Shown piece by piece: positions 20,628-31,818 of a stretch of 64,000 nt of DNA. The position numbers and the translations under genes are program-made. The stretch's first letter is position 1. Every line of letters begins with the position of its first letter. The stretch comes from Heterodera schachtii. Its lineage: Eukaryota; Nematoda; Chromadorea; Rhabditida; Heteroderidae. The stretch covers positions 1,975,475-2,039,474 of the forward strand of contig SIJG01000009.1 in assembly GCA_023374025.1 (NCBI GenBank). Reading direction: 5' to 3'. The notes beneath the pieces are model-generated. The model made no database searches, was not told the origin of the DNA, and saw only the letters and a list, made by a program, of their open reading frames with translations.

Positions 20628-22266
20628 AGTTGGGGTGGAAAAGAAATCAACAAATTAAGATCAGTCTTTCAAGAAGTTTGGCAAACTCATTAGGATTTAG
20701 TAATCTCGTCTCTTTAGGTAAAAGTTTATAGAGACGAGAGGTTCGAATAAAGAACGAGTTGTATCTAACATTGGTTGAGCAATAAGCTGTTCTTATAGTG
20801 AATTCGTTTTTTACAGGGTTTTTGGAAAAAGAGAAGGATTCGTTATTTTGTAAATTTATTTTACCTAAAATTATTTCATGGAAAAGTTTTAAGTCTATTT
20901 TTAATCTACGACTCTCAAGCGACTTTTGATCATAAATGTTTAACAATTCAGCATAATTAGGTAAATCAACAGTATAATTGTTACGTCTAAATATTACTCT
21001 CAAAAAAGTTTTTTGAACATTCTCCAATTTTTCTATTTACAAGTATTTTCGTATCACGAGTTTTGATTGACTTTAGTATAGCGAAAGCAGATCGTAATGC
21101 TTTTTTCGAGATAATGTCAATATGTTGTGCCCATTTCAAATCATTAGTAAAATAAATGCCAAGGTCTCTGACTGGTTCGTTTCCGGGATTTTTAGGAATT
21201 TGAAAGTCATCAATAAAATAATTTATTTTTTGATTTTTGTGTCCTAAATGTAAAGTTAAACATTTATTTGAAGCGATTTTAAGGCCGTTAAATTTACAGT
21301 ATTGATTAAATTTGTTAATAAAATTTTCGAGTGGAGAAAAGGAAATATTTGAAAGAACATGATAGGCCTAAGATCATCGGCAAATAGTTTAATTTTAAGA
21401 TTTTCAGTTTCGCAGAATTTTGGTAAATCGTAAATGTAAATGAGAAATAAAAGTGGTCCCAATATTGAGCCTTGCGGCACACCACTGAGACAGGGATATT
21501 CATCAGAGAAATCAGACCCGCTTTTGACGAAAACTTTCGATTTTCTAAGTAATTCTGAATCCATTTTAATAAGGAATTATTTATACCAATGCTTTGGAGC
21601 TTAGATATTAGCCGGTTATGTGGAACCGTGTCGAATGCTTTAGCCAAATCAAAATAAATTACATTAATTGATTTTTTATTTTCTAAAGCAAAACTAAAAT
21701 CATCCACCACTTCAAGAAGTTGAGTGGTAACAGAATGTGCTTTACGAAAACCATGTTGGCAATTTGGTAACAAATTATTTCTTTCAACAAAATTTTTTAT
21801 TTTTCCTGCTATATTTTCTTCCAAAATTTTGGAAACAGAACATAGCAGAGAAATCGGACGAAAGTTAAATTTTCTTTACAATTTTTCAAAAAAATGTTGG
21901 GAACCATCAATACTAGTGTTGTTAGCATTTGAAAGTTTGGAAAGAGAGAAATAAATTTCATATGGGGTTATGTTAAAATATTCGATATTTTTTCAGGATT
22001 TTCTATGCATTGAAATTGTTCTAAATTTTGATCTGTAAAAACGGAAAAAAATTGTTGCGCTAATGCATTCGACTTTTCCTTATCTGAGAAGAGGATCAGA
22101 CCATTTTTATCAGTAAATGCAGGTATCATAGTATTTTTAGTCTTAAGGAAAGAGTTTATAAATTGGAAACGTTTTTTAGAGTCCAAGGTCCGCAAAAACT
22201 TATTTTCGCGTTTTTTATAAAATTTATTTATTTCTACATCGATTTTTTTCGAGACTTCTAAGAATT
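20628..22266 (-). mobile_element. LINE copy 2, 3' part (interrupted by LTR element)
   Basis: Same LINE as 17205-19254, carrying the C-terminal region and reverse transcriptase. It lacks about 125 bp around 21866 that copies 1 and 4 retain (the segment coding SLMTAQIPEIWKKSIICPVP); copy 3 shares this deletion. The LINE is cut at 22266 by the LTR element and resumes at 25604. Confidence 0.8.
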
Positions 22267-22268
22267 CG

Positions 22269-22586
22269 TGCTAAATAAGCTGTTTGGGTCGGGGCCTATT
22301 CACTGCTTTCCCTCAACAATATTTCCAAAGTAGGGACAATTCACTTTATTTAAATCAGCAACAATAAAAATGGGGGGAAAGTCCGAGGAAAATAACTGAC
22401 GACAACAATATAAAAAGTGCACTGCCAACAGAATGAATTGAATGGAAAGACGGGGGAACATATTCTGCTGGGAAGGGAATGGCAAATATCGATAGATGAG
22501 AGACAACAATGACAGACAGTGAGACAAAATTAAGAAGGGGCAACATAATTAACTAAATAAAATGCCAATAATCAAACATTAACACA
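22269..22586 (-). repeat. 3' LTR
   Basis: About 318 bp; on the minus strand it runs from TGTTAATGTTTG to TTTAGCA. Identical by eye to 25286-25603. The bases CG outside one edge and AT outside the other are shared by both copies, so the true ends may be 1-3 bp further out. The purine-rich GGAGGGTCGGGA just upstream on the minus strand (about 22587-22598) is the likely polypurine tract. Confidence 0.8.
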
Positions 22587-25055
22587 TCCCGACCCTCCAA
22601 GAAAAGGCGTCCCCTGCCTTTCATGCTCATTCGGCATCCGATAGGTGGTGGGCGAGTTCAGCTTGTGCCAGCATCCGTCTTTGAACATTCCACGGTCGGG
22701 TTCTTTTCGGCGTTTTCCTCCGCGACAAAAAATTCTTTGGCCAAATTTGACGTGAGTCTCGCCTCGATGGAAGGGCGATTGGGACCAAGAGTCAGGGCGG
22801 CGATCGCATAGATCCAACCTCCCATTTGCCGACGAAGCCGTTGTTGGGCTGACCTTCCCCCTACCCAATTTTTCAGTTGTCCCTAACTGAATTTGACCAT
22901 AATTTTTCCTTCTCCAAATACTCTTCACCGCCTTTTCGTTTGACACGCCCACTTTCATTTGAACCGATTTCAATCGCTGTTTGTTCGCCTCACTTTCTCC
23001 AAAATTTTCAGAATTTTTGGTCGGAATTTCCTGGGTTTTCAGTTTGGGCACGAATTTTTTGGCGAATAAAGGCCTCCTTTTGTTGTCTGCGGCATACCGA
23101 GTTGGTGCCTCCTTCTCCACCGTTGTGTGCTTCTGTTGCCGCTGTTTCTTATCTTTCTTCGTCCCATTGCCATTTTTTGGGCCCGACGCATCCTTTCTCT
23201 TCCCTCCAAAATTTTGCTGGGGTTTGTCCAAATTTTGGCCATTAACAACAATTTGACGATCGATCGAATCTTTTCTATTGGCTCCGATGTTGTCATGGGG
23301 ATGGGACACAAATGTTTTAAAAACGATCAATGGCGAATTTTCGGGCGAAGCTGGTGCGAAATGTACGATGTTGTTGTTCACTGCATCGAACATTTGGAAG
23401 CCCAATTGATTCAAGGCATTCGTGCCGAAGAGCAAATCATAGCCAAAAGTCGACTTGGCCACAAACAAATTGATTTTCGCCTCTAATGGTCCACGCCGAA
23501 TGGGCAGAGAAACTACACCATAACAATTCACTTCTTTTCCGTTTATGTCGATAATCCTGCTTTCAGAGCGGGCGACGACGTCCTTTTGGCTAACTTTGTC
23601 CATGATTTGTAAGAAGAATTTGGCCGAAATTAGAGAAATTTGGGATCCGCCGTCCAGCATGGCATCCAACTTACGTCCAAACACCGAAACTTTGGCCGCC
23701 AAAATTTTTCCAACAGCCGGGCTTTCTTCAATAAATCCACACTTCTCCGACTTATTCGTTGTGTTTCCGAAGAATTTCTCAATTTCGGGACGGTGTTCCA
23801 AATTTACGGCACCAATAAACAAATTTCCCCTTTTCGGCGGTTCATCATTTTGCTGATTTTGGTTCCTGAATGATTGTGATGAGTGGAAATTGTTGCTTGA
23901 ATTGTCTTGGTGCGTCTGTTGTTTTGGCTGTGAAAAGCAATTCCGAAAAGTGTGTCCGACTCGGCCGCAATTATAGCAAATGTGACTTCTTAGATTTTGG
24001 AAATAGCCGTTGTTTTGGCTGCTTCGCCAAGAATTTCGAGCGGCATTTTGAACTGCCTCGGCCCTCGTCGCTTGTGCGATGAATTCGTCGAAGGTTGCTC
24101 CTGGTTTACGAGTCATCTCCAACGTAGTGGCCAGTTCAGAGTTAGGGAGGGCTCTGATCAAGTGCATTGTCGAGTATTCGTCGTACAGCTGATCAGAGAG
24201 GCCGAGATATGCACAGCGGACTAAACGCGAAACACGTTCGCCGAGCTGATCAATGCTTTCATTCGGCCGAAGCCAAACTCCTCTCATGAGTTGATCAAAT
24301 GCCGTCAATTGTTTGGCATCGGTGTCGTCTAATTGCCTGATGATCGCTGTTCTGATCAGTTGGTAATCATGGCGATTTTCAGCAACCGCGGAATTGAAAG
24401 CTCTCTCAGCTTTGCCAAAACATTTCGAACGCAGTGCCCGCAATCGCTTCGACTCAGGCCATTCTTCTGTCGCCATATCAAATTGTTTGAAAAAGGCGTT
24501 CACCGAATCAGAACCCTTGCTTCCATCCAAATTCGGGATTGTGTTGAGCGTCATAGTGTAGGAAAAACCATCCAGGCTTCGAATAGCCTGTGCCATCATC
24601 CCGTCAAAAATCAGCCCGGGATTTGGAATGGGATCTTCGAATCCGTTTGGCCGGTGGTTAATTGCGTCATTTTGGCTGCAGTTTTTTCGTTGGTGAATTT
24701 GGTGGCCACTCTGCATCAGTGAATGGGGATTTGGCTGTGTCCGCGGAATTGGTGGCGGTCGGGCCTCATTAAAGATTTGCTTTCCGTTTTCTCTGTGGCC
24801 AATGACCTGTTCGCCGTGTCTCTCATTTTGTCTCATCATTACTTGAAGAAGAAGGCGCCTTATTTCATTTTCATCCATTTCAATCCCGTTGTTTTCGTTG
24901 GCGAATTGAATATTTCCTTCATGGACAATCGATGAATTTGTTCGGTTGGGAATCTGCTCGAAGTTTTGTCCTGACATCATTCTAAGCGGCGGCGATAAAA
25001 TTCGGCGTTTCGGTGTCCAACAGTTTCGCAACAATGCGTTAAAAATCGGTGCCAC
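22572..25055 (-). CDS. Gag-protease polyprotein of LTR retrotransposon, 827 aa
   Basis: One uninterrupted frame beginning MAPIFNALLRNCW. Residues about 150-345 form a gag capsid-like region (DGSKGSDSVNAFFKQFDMAT, WPESKRLRALRSKCFGKAE, then QLDDTDAKQLTAFDQLMRG). A CCHC zinc knuckle CYNCGRVGHTFRNC is at 360-373. A retropepsin-like domain follows with catalytic AMLDGGSQISLIS (about 464-476) and the later FGYDLLFGTNALNQLG. The last 200 residues are basic and low-complexity (KKDKKQRQQKHTT, WRRKNYG) and resemble a frame that has run out of pol. Gag would package element RNA; the protease would mature it. The missing pol makes this a non-autonomous family member. The clade (Ty3/gypsy or Bel/Pao) cannot be fixed without pol. 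Confidence 0.8.
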   Translation of the reverse strand: MAPIFNALLRNCWTPKRRILSPPLRMMSGQNFEQIPNRTNSSIVHEGNIQFANENNGIEMDENEIRRLLLQVMMRQNERHGEQVIGHRENGKQIFNEARPPPIPRTQPNPHSLMQSGHQIHQRKNCSQNDAINHRPNGFEDPIPNPGLIFDGMMAQAIRSLDGFSYTMTLNTIPNLDGSKGSDSVNAFFKQFDMATEEWPESKRLRALRSKCFGKAERAFNSAVAENRHDYQLIRTAIIRQLDDTDAKQLTAFDQLMRGVWLRPNESIDQLGERVSRLVRCAYLGLSDQLYDEYSTMHLIRALPNSELATTLEMTRKPGATFDEFIAQATRAEAVQNAARNSWRSSQNNGYFQNLRSHICYNCGRVGHTFRNCFSQPKQQTHQDNSSNNFHSSQSFRNQNQQNDEPPKRGNLFIGAVNLEHRPEIEKFFGNTTNKSEKCGFIEESPAVGKILAAKVSVFGRKLDAMLDGGSQISLISAKFFLQIMDKVSQKDVVARSESRIIDINGKEVNCYGVVSLPIRRGPLEAKINLFVAKSTFGYDLLFGTNALNQLGFQMFDAVNNNIVHFAPASPENSPLIVFKTFVSHPHDNIGANRKDSIDRQIVVNGQNLDKPQQNFGGKRKDASGPKNGNGTKKDKKQRQQKHTTVEKEAPTRYAADNKRRPLFAKKFVPKLKTQEIPTKNSENFGESEANKQRLKSVQMKVGVSNEKAVKSIWRRKNYGQIQLGTTEKLGRGKVSPTTASSANGRLDLCDRRPDSWSQSPFHRGETHVKFGQRIFCRGGKRRKEPDRGMFKDGCWHKLNSPTTYRMPNEHERQGTPFLGGSGCVNV

Positions 25056-25285
25056 GTCCTCACTTATCGCAGCAATGCGTTAGCAGTGGGACAAAAATCG
25101 GTGAAATTCGCAACAATGCGTTAAAAAGCAGAACCGCAGCAATGCGTAAGTTCTGTAAGCAACAAAAGATCAATGCAGAACCGCAGCAATGCGTTTTGTT
25201 CTGGTTGCTTTTCCAATCGGCTTCTCCTCAGCAGCCAAAAATTCCACAATGCCGGCACAGCTAACTCTTCGCCAGGAGCGCCACG
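25010..25285 (-). promoter_or_regulatory. Retrotransposon leader with primer-binding site and repeated CGCARCAATGCGT
   Basis: Just inside the 5' LTR the minus strand reads TGGCGCTCCTGGCGAAG (about 25267-25283), a plausible tRNA primer-binding site with the usual TGG start. Between it and the gag ATG the plus-strand 13-mer CGCAGCAATGCGT, or its variant with CAACAATGCG, occurs five times (near 25027, 25068, 25109, 25136 and 25183). Repeats in a leader may be packaging or regulatory signals; this is inference. Confidence 0.5.
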
Positions 25286-25603
25286 TGCTAAATAAGCTGT
25301 TTGGGTCGGGGCCTATTCACTGCTTTCCCTCAACAATATTTCCAAAGTAGGGACAATTCACTTTATTTAAATCAGCAACAATAAAAATGGGGGGAAAGTC
25401 CGAGGAAAATAACTGACGACAACAATATAAAAAGTGCACTGCCAACAGAATGAATTGAATGGAAAGACGGGGGAACATATTCTGCTGGGAAGGGAATGGC
25501 AAATATCGATAGATGAGAGACAACAATGACAGACAGTGAGACAAAATTAAGAAGGGGCAACATAATTAACTAAATAAAATGCCAATAATCAAACATTAAC
25601 ACA
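25286..25603 (-). repeat. 5' LTR
   Basis: Identical by eye to the LTR at 22269-22586, which implies recent insertion. Because coding is on the minus strand, this copy is upstream of gag and should contain the promoter. Confidence 0.8.
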
Positions 25604-25930
25604 TTATTTTTATATGGTCTTTGTGAATGTCCTTCCAAAGCTGTTTACGATAGATGATTAGTTTCAAAATATGTTCGGGCAGTTTTTCAACTTTATTTGT
25701 TGTTTGTATGGGAACATAATTCCTTATCAAATTATTTAGGAAAAACATAAATTTTTGGTAAATAAGCTCTATGTCAGGGCAATCAGAAAAAAATAAATTT
25801 AATTTTTCTGATCTATTTTTTGGAATAGAAATTGTTTTTATTTTGTTTTCTAAATTCAATTTAATAAATTTATTTCTGAAAAATGGAGAAAAACGTGTAA
25901 TTTCGTTAATTAATTGGCAGGTGAATTGTT
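25604..25930 (-). mobile_element. LINE copy 2, 5' part
   Basis: Continuation of the LINE interrupted at 22266. It carries the N-terminal region (NKVEKLPEHILKLIIYRKQL and upstream) and the same junction with antisense receptor exon 3 as the other copies. Confidence 0.8.
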
Positions 25931-26887
25931 TTTTCTGGACAAAATTTAATTGAGTATCGTTTGGCAGCAAAGATATTATTTATCCCATCACTTGGTTATG
26001 GTAAGTTAATAATTTGAATTTTTATAATTTATTAAATTACTTTTTAGGAGCAATTTACACTTCAATGCTTTTCACAGGAGTTGACCGACTGATCGTATTA
26101 ATTTTTGGTGAAATGTACGGTAATTATTCTTAATTAATTAATTCAATTTAAATTTATAGGAACAATAAGCATAAAATTCGTTTGTATTTGGCAAGTGTCA
26201 CAATTATTTCTGCTTTCTTCGGTTGCTTTTCTACTGTTTCACTGTACCAAGATGCTCAAATGCATGGTGATCTGCTGATCACCGGTTGCACTGTTGACTT
26301 TTTTATGGTTTAATTAAAAAGCATAAAATTGAACAATTATATATTTTAGTTTACGCCAATCTTTCGAATCATTATTTATTTGTTGATCATCACAAGCACT
26401 TTAATCATTTATCTGGTTGTTGGAATTGTGATCAAATTTAAATCAACCGGTTGCTTAATGCTTCATTACACTATTTAAATTTTAAGTGCCCACTAATTTA
26501 GGTTTACCCACGGCTGATTCGATGAATAAGCGTGTTTTTCGTGCTCTTTGTTGTATCATCACAGTGAACATTGGGGGCTATTTAATCTGCATGATTTTTG
26601 TTGACCTGATCAAGCAATTTATTTCGTCTCCGATCACTGCTTGGTTTGAACAAGTAATCGCTTTAATTCTCTTGAGCATTGGCGCTGCGTCGAATGGACC
26701 CATTTTATATTTTACGAGGTAAATTAAAATTAAAATGGTTTTAATTATTATAAATTTTTATTTTTATTTTAGCACGGAATATCGAAAAGCATTTCGGGAT
26801 GCATTTCCAATAATATTTAAACGAAATTTAAATGTAATTCAAGTTTCTCCACAACAAAATAGAACCAGATTCGTTGTAACCACATGA
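25927..26887 (+). pseudogene. 5'-truncated srsx copy, exons 3(part)-8
   Basis: Exons end at 26000, then 26048-26114, 26160-26307, 26350-26449, 26502-26718, 26773-26887, at exactly the relative positions of the copy at 19251-20211. The DR motif is intact (GVDRLI). The first two and a half exons are replaced by the LINE. Confidence 0.85.
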
Positions 26888-27303
26888 CATCATCGCAATC
26901 TTAAATTTTAAAAAATGAAAAAATTATTCAAAACATTGTAAAATTTCAATAAAATATCATTTTTTACTTTGGATTATTTAAAAAGAAATAGTTTTTTCAT
27001 CGGCATCAATTAAAACAATTAATTAAATAATTTCAAACGAACCCATGAATCTTTAAAGCAAATTAAATTGTGAAGTGGAAATATTAAAATTTAAAATGTC
27101 CTCAATTAAGCGCAGAATTAAAAACGGAGACCATCGTCAATAAAAATTATGTAATCTGAAATCAATAAAAGAAATAAAAAAGTGACCAAATCACTTTTAT
27201 TTTTAAATTTCATCTTTCAATCATTTATACGCAAAAGCGTGCCGCCGAAAAATAAAGAAATAATGAAATAATAATATCAAAACAATCAATTGGTCACTTT
27301 TGG

Positions 27304-29269
27304 AGTTGGGGTGGAAAAGAAATCAACAAATTAAGATCAGTCTTTCAAGAAGTTTGGCAAACTCATTAGGATTTAGTAATCTCGTCTCTTTAGGTAAAAG
27401 TTTATAGAGACGAGAGGTTCGAATAAAGAACGAGTTGTATCTAACATTGGTTGAGCAATAAGCTGTTCTTATAGTGAATTCGTTTTTTACAGGGTTTTTG
27501 GAAAAAGAGAAGGATTCGTTATTTTGTAAATTTATTTTACCTAAAATTGTTTCATGGAAAAGTTTTAAGTCTATTTTTAATCTACGACTCTCAAGCGACT
27601 TTTGATCATAAATGTTTAACAATTCAGCATAATTAGGTAAATCAACAGTATAATTGTTACGTCTAAATATTACTCTCAAAAAAGTTTTTTGAACATTCTC
27701 CAATTTTTCTATTTACAAGTATTTTCGTATCACGAGTTTTGATTGACTTTAGTATAGCGAAAGCAGATCGTAATGCTTTTTTCGAGATAATGTCAATATG
27801 TTGTGCCCATTTCAAATCATTAGTAAAATAAATGCCAAGGTCTCTGACTGGTTCGTTTCCGGGATTTTTAGGAATTTGAAAGTCATCAATAAAATAATTT
27901 ATTTTTTGATTTTTGTGTCCTAAATGTAAAGTTAAACATTTATTTGAAGCGATTTTAAGGCCGTTAAATTTACAGTATTGATTAAATTTGTTAATAAAAT
28001 TTTCGAGTGGAGAAAAGGAAATATTTGAAAGAACATGATAGGCCTAAGATCATCGGCAAATAGTTTAATTTTAAGATTTTCAGTTTCGCAGAATTTTGGT
28101 AAATCGTAAATGTAAATGAGAAATAAAAGTGGTCCCAATATTGAGCCTTGCGGCACACCACTGAGACAGGGATATTCATCAGAGAAATCAGACCCGCTTT
28201 TGACGAAAACTTTCGATTTTCTAAGTAATTCTGAATCCATTTTAATAAGGAATTATTTATACCAATGCTTTGGAGCTTAGATATTAGCCGGTTATGTGGA
28301 ACCGTGTCGAATGCTTTAGCCAAATCAAAATAAATTACATTAATTGATTTTTTATTTTCTAAAGCAAAACTAAAATCATCCACCACTTCAAGAAGTTGAG
28401 TGGTAACAGAATGTGCTTTACGAAAACCATGTTGGCAATTTGGTAACAAATTATTTCTTTCAACAAAATTTTTTATTTTTCCTGCTATATTTTCTTCCAA
28501 AATTTTGGAAACAGAACATAGCAGAGAAATCGGACGAAAGTTAAATTTTCTTTACAATTTTTCAAAAAAATGTTGGGAACCATCAATACTAGTGTTGTTA
28601 GCATTTGAAAGTTTGGAAAGAGAGAAATAAATTTCATATGGGGTTATGTTAAAATATTCGATATTTTTTCAGGATTTTCTATGCATTGAAATTGTTCTAA
28701 ATTTTGATCTGTAAAAACGGAAAAAAATTGTTGCGCTAATGCATTCGACTTTTCCTTATCTGAGAAGAGGATCAGACCATTTTTATCAGTAAATGCAGGT
28801 ATCATAGTATTTTTAGTCTTAAGGAAAGAGTTTATAAATTGGAAACGTTTTTTAGAGTCCAAGGTCCGCAAAAACTTATTTTCGCGTTTTTTATAAAATT
28901 TATTTATTTCTACATCGATTTTTTTCGAGACTTCTAAGAATTTTATTTTTATATGGTCTTTGTGAATGTCCTTCCAAAGCTGTTTACGATAGATGATTAG
29001 TTTCAAAATATGTTCGGGCAGTTTTTCAACTTTATTTGTTGTTTGTATGGGAACATAATTCCTTATCAAATTATTTAGGAAAAACATAAATTTTTGGTAA
29101 ATAAGCTCTATGTCAGGGCAATCAGAAAAAAATAAATTTAATTTTTCTGATCTATTTTTTGGAATAGAAATTGTTTTTATTTTGTTTTCTAAATTCAATT
29201 TAATAAGTTTATTTCTGAAAAATGGAGAAAAACGTGTAATTTCGTTAATTAATTGGCAGGTGAATTGTT
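27304..29269 (-). mobile_element. LINE copy 3
   Basis: Same defective LINE as the others, with the deletion shared only with copy 2 and without the LTR insertion. It carries the N-terminal region as one frame with the KKRENKFLRTLDSKKRFQFI segment, reverse transcriptase motifs, and the C-terminal region in another frame (stop near 27323). Confidence 0.8.
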
Positions 29270-29832
29270 TTTTCTGGACAAAATTTAATTGAGTATCGTT
29301 TGGCAGCAAAGATATTATTTATCCCATCACTTGGTTATGGTAAGTTAATAATTTGAATTTTTATAATTTATTAAATTACTTTTTAGGAGCAATTTACACT
29401 TCAATGCTTTTCACAGGAGTTGACCGACTGATCGTATTAATTTTTGGTGAAATGTACGGTAATTATTCTTAATTAATTAATTCAATTTAAATTTATAGGA
29501 ACAATAAGCATAAAATTCGTTTGTATTTGGCAAGTGTCACAATTATTTCTGCTTTCTTCGGTTGCTTTTCTACTGTTTCACTGTACCAAGATGCTCAAAT
29601 GCATGGTGATCTGCTGATCACCGGTTGCACTGTTGACTTTTTTATGGTTTAATTAAAAAGCACAAAATTGAACAATTATATATTTTAGTTTACGCCAATC
29701 TTTCGAATCATTATTTATTTGTTGATCATCACAAGCACTTTAATCATTTATCTGGTTGTTGGAATTGTGATCAAATTTAAATCAACCGGTTGCTTAATGC
29801 TTAATTACACTATTCAAATTTTAATTACCCAC
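29266..29832 (+). pseudogene. srsx fragment, exons 3(part)-6 only
   Basis: Exons end at 29339, then 29387-29453, 29499-29646, 29689-29788. It stops in intron 6 at about 29832, where the next LINE begins abruptly at AGAGACGAGAGG. A deletion of about 790 bp removed exons 7-8, the 3' flank and the LINE tail. Confidence 0.85.
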
Positions 29833-31818
29833 TTAGAGACGAGAGGTTCGAATAAAGAACGAGTTGTATCTAACATTGGTTGAGCAATAAGCTGTTCTTA
29901 TAGTGAATTCGTTTTTTACAGGGTTTTTGGAAAAAGAGAAGGATTCGTTATTTTGTAAATTTATTTTACCTAAAATTATTTCATGGAAAAGTTTTAAGTC
30001 TATTTTTAATCTACGACTCTCAAGCGACTTTTGATCATAAATGTTTAACAATTCAGCATAATTAGGTAAATCAACAGTATAATTGTTACGTCTAAATATT
30101 ACTCTCAAAAAAGTTTTTTGAACATTCTCCAATTTTTCTATTTACAAGTATTTTCGTATCACGAGTTTTGATTGACTTTAGTATAGCGAAAGCAGATCGT
30201 AATGCTTTTTTCGAGATAATGTCAACATGTTGTGCCCATTTCAAATCATTAGTAAAATAAATGCCAAGGTCTCTGACTGGTTCGTTTCCGGGATTTTTAG
30301 GAATTTGAAAGTCATCAATAAAATAATTTATTTTTGATTTTTGGGTCCTAAATGTAAAGTTAAACATTTATTTGAAGCGATTTTAAGGCCGTTAAATTTA
30401 CAGTATTGATTAAATTTGTTAATAAAATTTTCGAGTGGAGAAAAGGAAATATTTGAAAGAACATGATAGGCCTTAAGATCATCGGCAAATAGTTTAATTT
30501 TAACATTTTCAGTTTCGCAGAATTTTGGTAAATCGTAAATGTAAATGAGAAATAAAAGTGGTCCCAATATTGAGCCTTGCGGCACACCACTGAGACAGGG
30601 ATATTCATCAGAGAAATAAGACCCGCTTTTGACGAAAAACTTTCGATTTTCTAAGTAATTCTGAATCCATTTTAATAAGGAATTATTTATACCAATGCTT
30701 TGGAGCTTAGATATTAGCCGGTTATGTGGAACCGTGTCGAATGCTTTAGCCAAATCAAAATAAATTACATCAATTGATTTTTTATTTTCTAAAGCAAAAC
30801 TAAAATCATCCACCACTTCAAGAAGTTGAGTGGTAACAGAATGTGCTTTACGAAAACCATGTTGGCAATTTGGTAACAAATTATTTCTTTCAACAAAATT
30901 TTTTATTTTTCCTGCTATATTTTCTTCCAAAATTTTGGAAACAGAACATAGCAGAGAAATCGGACGAAAGTCGACTGGGTTTACCGGATTTTGAATTTTT
31001 GGGACAGGGCAAATAATTGACTTTTTCCATATTTCTGGAATTTGGGCAGTCATCAATGAGAAACTAAAAATATGGAAAAATGGTCGGATTAAATTTTCTT
31101 TAATTTTTCAAAAAAATGTTGGGAATTCCATCAATACTAGTGTTGTTAGCATTTGAAAGTTTGGAAAGAGAGAAATAAATTTCATATGGGGTTATGTTAA
31201 AATATTCGATATTTTTTTCAGGATTTTCTATGCATTGAAATTGTTCTAAATTTTGATCTGTAAAAACGGAAAAAAATTGTTGCGCTAATGCATTCGACTT
31301 TTCCTTATCTGAGAAGAGGATCAGACCATTTTTATCAGTAAATGCAGGTATCATAGTATTTTTAGTCTTAAGGAAAGAATTTAGAAATTGGAAACGTTTT
31401 TTAGAGTCCAAGGTCCGCAAAAACTTATTTTCGCGTTTTTTATAAAATTTATTTATTTCTACATCGATTTTTTTCGAGACTTCTAAGAATTTTATTTTTA
31501 TATGTTCTTTGTGAATGTCCTTCCAAAGCTGTTTACGATAAATGATTAATTTCAAAATATGTTCGGGCAGTTTTTCAACTTTATTTGTTGTTTGTATGGG
31601 AACATAATTCCTTATCAAATTATTTAGGAAAAACATAAATTTTTGGTAAATAAGCTCTATGTCAGGGCAATCAGAAAAAAATAAATTTAATTTTTCTGAT
31701 CTATTTTTTGGAATAGAAATTGTTTTTATTTTGTTTTCTAAATTCAATTTAATAAGTTTATTTCTGAAAAATGGAGAAAAACGTGTAATTTCGTTAATTA
31801 ATTGGCAGGTGAATTGTT
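29833..31818 (-). mobile_element. LINE copy 4, longest frames
   Basis: Best preserved copy. One frame covers the N-terminal region to NANNTSIDGIPNIFLKN (31858-31100, including the receptor-derived start). A second (31056-30328) covers reverse transcriptase from MMTAQIPEIWKKSIICPVPK through the FADD box to NKCLTLHLG. The C-terminal region follows in two more frames. It has the segment missing from copies 2 and 3. Its 3' end is truncated at 29833. Confidence 0.8.

Larger units (their letters stand above)
22267..25604 (-). mobile_element. Gag-only LTR retrotransposon, young, non-autonomous
   Basis: Two apparently identical LTRs of about 320 bp bound a 2.7 kb interior with a single long gag-protease frame. 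No reverse transcriptase, RNase H or integrase is present, so it must borrow these from a relative. Coding is on the minus strand, so the right LTR is 5'. It splits LINE copy 2: left flank ...TTCTAAGAATT and right flank TTATTTTTATATGG join exactly to the uninterrupted LINE sequence at 28931-28956. No target-site duplication can be seen, which is unusual. Confidence 0.85.

Noticed and set aside
22300..22546. ORFs inside the LTRs (repeated at 25317-25563)
   Set aside because: Short frames in an LTR, identical in both copies because the LTRs are identical; no known product.
23039..24935. Several plus-strand ORFs of 60-130 codons
   Set aside because: They are antisense shadows of the long gag frame, with no recognisable domains.
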